NCBI GenBank assembly: GCA_009667805.1
Contig: CM019070.1
Location: 56,343,735-56,407,734, forward strand
Origin: Leptobrachium leishanense
Lineage: Eukaryota > Chordata > Amphibia > Anura > Megophryidae
Length of the DNA stretch: 64,000 nucleotides
Reading direction: 5' to 3'
Shown here: piece after piece, positions 61,800 through 64,000 of the stretch
Layout: each line of letters begins with the position of its first letter
Position numbering within the stretch: the stretch's first letter is position 1
Program-made: the position numbers and the translations under genes
Notes under the pieces: generated by a model
Told to the model about the DNA's origin: nothing
What the model saw: only the letters and a program-made list of their open reading frames with translations
Database searches by the model: none

Positions 61800-61970
61800 A
61801 TTTTCCCACTGCCTGAAGCTCGTAATTGGCTACAGCCATGCACCTGACCACAGGTCTGGTGCAAGACTGGTTGAACACTATGCCAATCACCGCTCAGAGT
61901 CCTGATTGGGCAAATTTTGCCAAATCATGGGCTCACAGAGCTAAGTCCCGCAGCACACTATATAAGGTTT
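61800..61970 (+). promoter_or_regulatory. CCAAT/TATA promoter of the hAT element
   Basis: ATTGGC (61825-61830), CCAATC (about 61882) and GATTGGGC (61905-61912) boxes precede TATATAAG at 61959-61966. The same order is found inverted at 10194-10345. Transcription would be expected about 25-30 bp downstream, near 61990. The spacing to the ATG at 63181 leaves a long leader of about 1.2 kb. Confidence 0.6.
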
Positions 61971-62099
61971 CAACACGCCGATTCTGCACGCATTTCAGAG
62001 GAGATTTCAAAGAAGATAGTTGTGTGTGTTGTTACTGCCGGTCTGCCACGCTACTGGGGGGTTCTGGGGGGGTCTCATTTCGACCAAATATCAGGGAAT

Positions 62100-63070
62100 T
62101 TAGGTGATGTGTGTCTTGTCACTGTGCCAGCAAGTTTTTTGGGGGTTTTATAACTTTATTTAAAACATTTGTGAATTGAGGTGATTTTCTGGGTCTTGTC
62201 ACTGTGCCAGCAAGTCTTTTTGGGTCTCATTTGTACCAAATATCATTGAATTTAGGTGATGTGTGTCTTGTCACTGTGCCAGCAAGTTTTTTTTGGGGTT
62301 TACAACTTTATTTAAAACATTTGTGAATTGAGGTGATTTTCTGGGTCTTGTCATTGTGCCAGCAAATCTTTTTGGGGCTCACTAATTTCTTTAAAACACT
62401 TGGGAATTAAGGTGATATTCTGTGTCTCGTCGTCACACAGCCAGCAATTTTTTTTGGGGCTCACTAATTCCTTTAAAACACTTGTGAATTACGGTTATCT
62501 TCTGTGTCTCGTCACACAGCCAGCAATTTTTTTTGGGGCTCACTAATTTCTTTAAAACACTTGGGAATTAAGGTGATCTGTGTCTCGTCATACAAAAAGT
62601 ACCACGCTGTATTTTGGGGCTCACTAATTTCTTTAAAACACTTGTGAATTAAGGTGATCTTCTGTGTCTCGTCACACAGCCAGCAATTTTTTTTGGGGCT
62701 CACTAATTTCTTTAAAACACTTGGGAATTAAGGTGATATTCTGTGTCTCGTCGTCACACAGCCAGCAATTTTTTTTGGGGCTCACTAATTCCTTTAAAAC
62801 ACTTGTGAATTACGGTTATCTTCTGTGTCTCGTCACACAGCCAGCAATTTTTTTTGGGGCTCACTAATTTCTTTAAAACACTTGGGAATTAAGGTGATCT
62901 GTGTCTCGTCATACAAAAAGTACCACGTTTGTATTTTGGGGCTCACTAATTTCTTTAAAACACTTGTGAATTAAGGTGATCTTCTGTGTCTCGTCACACA
63001 GCCAGCAATTTTTTTTGGGCTCACTAATTTCTTTAAAACATTTGTGAATTAAGGTGATCTGTCTCTTGTC
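62100..63070 (+). repeat. Higher-order tandem repeats in the hAT leader
   Basis: Units of about 65-85 bp built of CTGTGTCTCGTCACACAGCC, AGCAATTTTTTTTGGGGCTC, ACTAATTTCTTTAAAACACT and TGTGAATTAAGGTGAT. From 62401 a higher-order unit of 321 bp is repeated (TGGGAATTAAGGTGATATTC at 62401 and 62722; GTGTCTCGTCATACAAAAAG at 62580 and 62901). The first units (62110-62400) are older variants with CTTGTCACTGTGCCAGCAAG. No coding through it. Confidence 0.88.
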
Positions 63071-63180
63071 ACTGGCTGCCAGCTATCAGTGTTTCTCACT
63101 GAGTTATACCAGAGTTATTTAAATCTTTATACCAGAGTTGAATCAGAGTTCTGTATATATTAATCTATATATCACTCACC

Positions 63181-64000
63181 ATGTCTGAAATAACAAAAAG
63201 GACAGGCAGACGCTCCCAGCCACAGATAAGAGGGCAAGCAGCCCCTGTGTCGGGAGGCTGTGTCTCTGGTCGTGGTGGACGTGGTGCATCCTCTGCAGGG
63301 GCACGCTTGTCCTTTCTAACTGGTGCTGGCCGTCTTAAGCAGCAGCAACATACAGAGGACTTGGTGGATTGGCTAACCAGGCCATCCTCATCCTCCGAGT
63401 CCTCTGCCAGCCAGGCTTCCAGTGCTTTACAGTCCACCTCAGCTGCCAAAGCATCTAATGCAGCCTCCATGTCCACAGCTACTCCTGCCGTAGCCTCGCT
63501 ATCACACACGGAGGAGTCAGCTGAATTGTTTGACTACAATGACAGTGACATGCTGCTTGAGGATGCGCAGCAAGTTCAGTGCTCTGATTCAATCTCTGAG
63601 GTTGAGCAAGGGAGTATAATCAACCTAGAGGAAGGGGGTGCCAGTGATGACACACAAATAACTGGCACTCATGTTGCCCCAGCAGCTGCAGCATACTGCC
63701 AAGTTGGCTCCAGTGACGAGGAGATAGGGGGTGAAGATGACATTGATGATGATGAGGTCACTGACTCCACCTGGGTGCCAGATCGAACTGAGGAATCAAG
63801 TGAGGAGGAGGGGGAGGAGGAGGAGGCACAGCAAACACGAGGCACAACATCCTCTGTGACCAACCGTAGCACTAGCCAGTCCAAGGCATCACATGTCAGA
63901 GCTGTTCCGGTGCAGAGCGCTGTTGTCTCAAAGAACACATGCAGGAAATCTGCTGTCTGGGAGTTCTTTAAGAACTGTGCAGCAGACCCCAGCATTGCTA
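63181..64000 (+). CDS. Probable hAT transposase N-terminus (BED-type), incomplete
   Basis: An uninterrupted frame of 273 codons from ATG at 63181 to the window edge. Residues 1-60 are basic and glycine/arginine-rich (KRTGRRSQPQ, GRGGRGA). Residues about 60-110 are Ser/Ala-rich. An acidic stretch follows (about 110-220, with DDIDDDE and EEEGEEEE). The last residues, CRKSAVWEFFKN, match the opening of a BED zinc finger (S-x-VW-x-FF), whose paired Cys and His would lie just beyond the window. The hAT-type terminus and promoter upstream support a transposase; the catalytic RNase H-like and hAT dimerisation domains are not visible. It could instead be a domesticated BED protein. Start choice: first ATG in frame, with ACC before it at 63177-63180, a fair Kozak context. 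Confidence 0.65.
   Translation, partial: MSEITKRTGRRSQPQIRGQAAPVSGGCVSGRGGRGASSAGARLSFLTGAGRLKQQQHTEDLVDWLTRPSSSSESSASQASSALQSTSAAKASNAASMSTATPAVASLSHTEESAELFDYNDSDMLLEDAQQVQCSDSISEVEQGSIINLEEGGASDDTQITGTHVAPAAAAYCQVGSSDEEIGGEDDIDDDEVTDSTWVPDRTEESSEEEGEEEEAQQTRGTTSSVTNRSTSQSKASHVRAVPVQSAVVSKNTCRKSAVWEFFKNCAADPSIA

Larger units (their letters stand above)
61674..64000 (+). mobile_element. Probable autonomous hAT element, 5' part
   Basis: Begins TAGGGATGAGC, identical for 11 bp to both ends of the hAT shell at 5346-10463, then TTCGGG/CCCGAA-rich sub-terminal repeats (61686-61760). The next about 200 bp resemble the promoter end of that shell. It continues with a tandem-repeat leader and an open frame that runs off the right edge. 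The preceding 8 bp (61666-61673, GTACCGAC) would be its TSD. The 3' end is outside the window, so length and TSD are untested. Confidence 0.72.

Noticed and set aside
62110..63060. CRISPR-like array of repeats in the right-edge leader
   Set aside because: Units are contiguous tandem repeats with diverged copies and no unique spacers, in a eukaryotic transposon context.
63165..63995. Minus-strand frames (63165-63509, 63669-63995) opposite the putative transposase
   Set aside because: Shadow frames of the Ser/acid-rich plus-strand frame; the upstream promoter and ATG context support the plus strand.

Overview
This window looks like repeat-packed, non-coding DNA of a large vertebrate nuclear genome, most likely an amphibian (frog-like). 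It holds long AT-rich stretches, (TG)n and (AT)n microsatellites, Tc1/mariner, hAT-, PIF/Harbinger- and TTAA-type DNA elements, an L2-type LINE and a Ty3/gypsy-type LTR element. I found no convincing host exon, rRNA, tRNA, CRISPR array or prokaryote-style operon. The lineage is an inference from element types; the element boundaries are read directly from terminal repeats and target-site duplications (TSDs).

Layout. 1-4.8 kb: an ancient inverted repeat with a hAT MITE in one arm, then unique AT-rich DNA. 4.8-10.6 kb: a Russian-doll nest, in which an old inverted repeat was entered by a hAT element (5346-10463, 8-bp TSD), itself entered by a gypsy-type LTR element (5440-8135, minus strand, 5-bp TSD) and a TTAA-target element (8284-9513). 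11.5-24.5 kb: L2 fragments, a second TTAA element carrying a Harbinger MITE, a 2.3-kb hAT element with internal tandem repeats, and LTR-like relics. 24.5-36.7 kb: Harbinger and hAT MITEs, a minisatellite born at a MITE end, and two 1617-bp Tc1 elements with open 340-residue transposase frames. 36-57 kb: more MITEs, a mutated third Tc1 copy, a decayed Tc1 of a different family and a 426-bp tandem duplication. 57-61.6 kb: mostly featureless. 61674-64000: the 5' part of a probable autonomous hAT element, with terminal repeat, CCAAT/TATA promoter, a leader built of higher-order tandem repeats, and an open frame that reaches what looks like the start of a BED zinc finger as the window ends.

The main story is how these parts relate. 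The hAT element at the right edge shares its 11-bp terminus and about 270 bp of promoter-proximal sequence with the non-coding hAT shell at 5346-10463, which makes them a candidate autonomous/non-autonomous pair. Seven copies of one Harbinger-type MITE fall into two subfamilies. Several insertions can be checked within the window because an inverted-repeat arm or a paralogous repeat preserves the empty site.
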